Assembly (NCBI GenBank): GCA_900547555.1
Contig: URHG01000019.1
Span: 1-42,519 of the forward strand
Direction of reading: 5' to 3'
Length of the DNA stretch: 42,519 bases
DNA from: an uncultured Porphyromonadaceae bacterium
GTDB taxonomy: Bacteria > Bacteroidota > Bacteroidia > Bacteroidales > UBA11471
Part shown: positions 42,436 to 42,519 of the stretch, one piece after another
Layout of the letters: each line of letters opens with the position of its first letter
Numbering within the stretch: the first letter of the stretch is position 1
Notes under the pieces: generated by a model
What the model saw: the letters and a program-made list of their open reading frames with translations, nothing else
The model's database searches: none
Told to the model about the DNA's origin: nothing
Program-made: the position numbers and the translations under genes

Positions 42436-42519
42436 GTCATTCTGACGATCGCAGGGAGGAGGAATCTCCACCCAAGCGATAGTAACAGAGATTTCTCGCA
42501 ATAACGCTTCGGAATGACA
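42436..42519. repeat. Palindromic intergenic repeat unit, copy B
   Basis: Begins GTCATTCTGACGATC...GGAATCTCC and ends GAGATTTCTCGC...TCGGAATGAC, the same layout as copy A with several differences. It reaches the window edge, so a longer array is possible. Confidence 0.65.

Noticed and set aside
1..42519. CRISPR array, tRNA, rRNA, insertion sequence or prophage
   Set aside because: No spaced short repeats, no tRNA-like cloverleaf or CCA end in the gaps, no transposase or integrase frame, and gene content is housekeeping throughout.

Overview
The window reads as chromosomal DNA of a gut Bacteroidales bacterium. The evidence is the recurrent Bacteroidetes promoter element TAnnTTTG upstream of genes, near-absence of Shine-Dalgarno sequences, a Nudix-type AraR regulator, an N-succinyl/N-acetyl-ornithine carbamoyltransferase, a NigD-like lipoprotein, DUF4494 and DUF3467 genes, class III fructose bisphosphatase, and lipoprotein and SSS sugar genes typical of the order. 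Moderately high GC and general gene content would fit Barnesiellaceae or a relative, but the genus cannot be fixed by eye. No phage, integrase, transposase, CRISPR array, tRNA or rRNA was seen.

Layout. (1) Positions 1-8876, minus strand: one L-arabinose operon, transcribed galM lipoprotein - Na+/sugar symporter - araR - araD - araA - araB - transketolase (cut by the window edge). Arabinose is mutarotated, imported, converted to xylulose-5-phosphate and passed to the pentose phosphate pathway. (2) 9133-12794, minus: a galactose module (cytosolic galM, FHS-type MFS permease, galK), closed by a strong terminator. (3) 12876-15681, minus: housekeeping genes engB, DUF4494, PLP-homeostasis yggS and a dihydroorotate-dehydrogenase-like protein. 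(4) 15783-20128, plus: fbp - recR - glycosyltransferase - acetyltransferase. (5) 20170-23000, minus: a bile-acid/sodium symporter family gene, then an ECF sigma / small membrane protein / Spy-like periplasmic protein trio. (6) 23207-27327, minus: argS, and proA-argF' for proline and arginine synthesis. (7) 27469-31539, plus: a large secreted beta-helix protein, asparaginase, and a small monooxygenase-fold protein. (8) 31620-34570: flavin reductase-like gene, Hsp20 chaperone, WG-repeat protein and DUF5131 protein. (9) 34649-40627, minus: cysS, then a six-gene operon (membrane protein, CoA transferase, tcdA, LolD-like ATPase, NigD-like lipoprotein, DUF3467). (10) 40696-42519: a candidate small RNA on the minus strand, miaB on the plus strand, and two tandem palindromic intergenic repeat units at the edge.

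The two signals most worth testing are regulatory. The hsp20 gene has a textbook sigma-54 (-24/-12) promoter with two identical 12-bp upstream boxes spaced 21 bp apart. A compact, self-contained ~79-nt RNA gene (TTTG-N18-TATCTTTG promoter, 5' hairpin, U-rich terminator) lies antisense in the gap before miaB. A third point is a threonine at the substrate-specificity position of the ornithine carbamoyltransferase.

Start codons were repeatedly moved downstream of the longest open frame when a TAnnTTTG element lay inside the extended frame. Functions come from recognising family motifs by eye; no database search was run.
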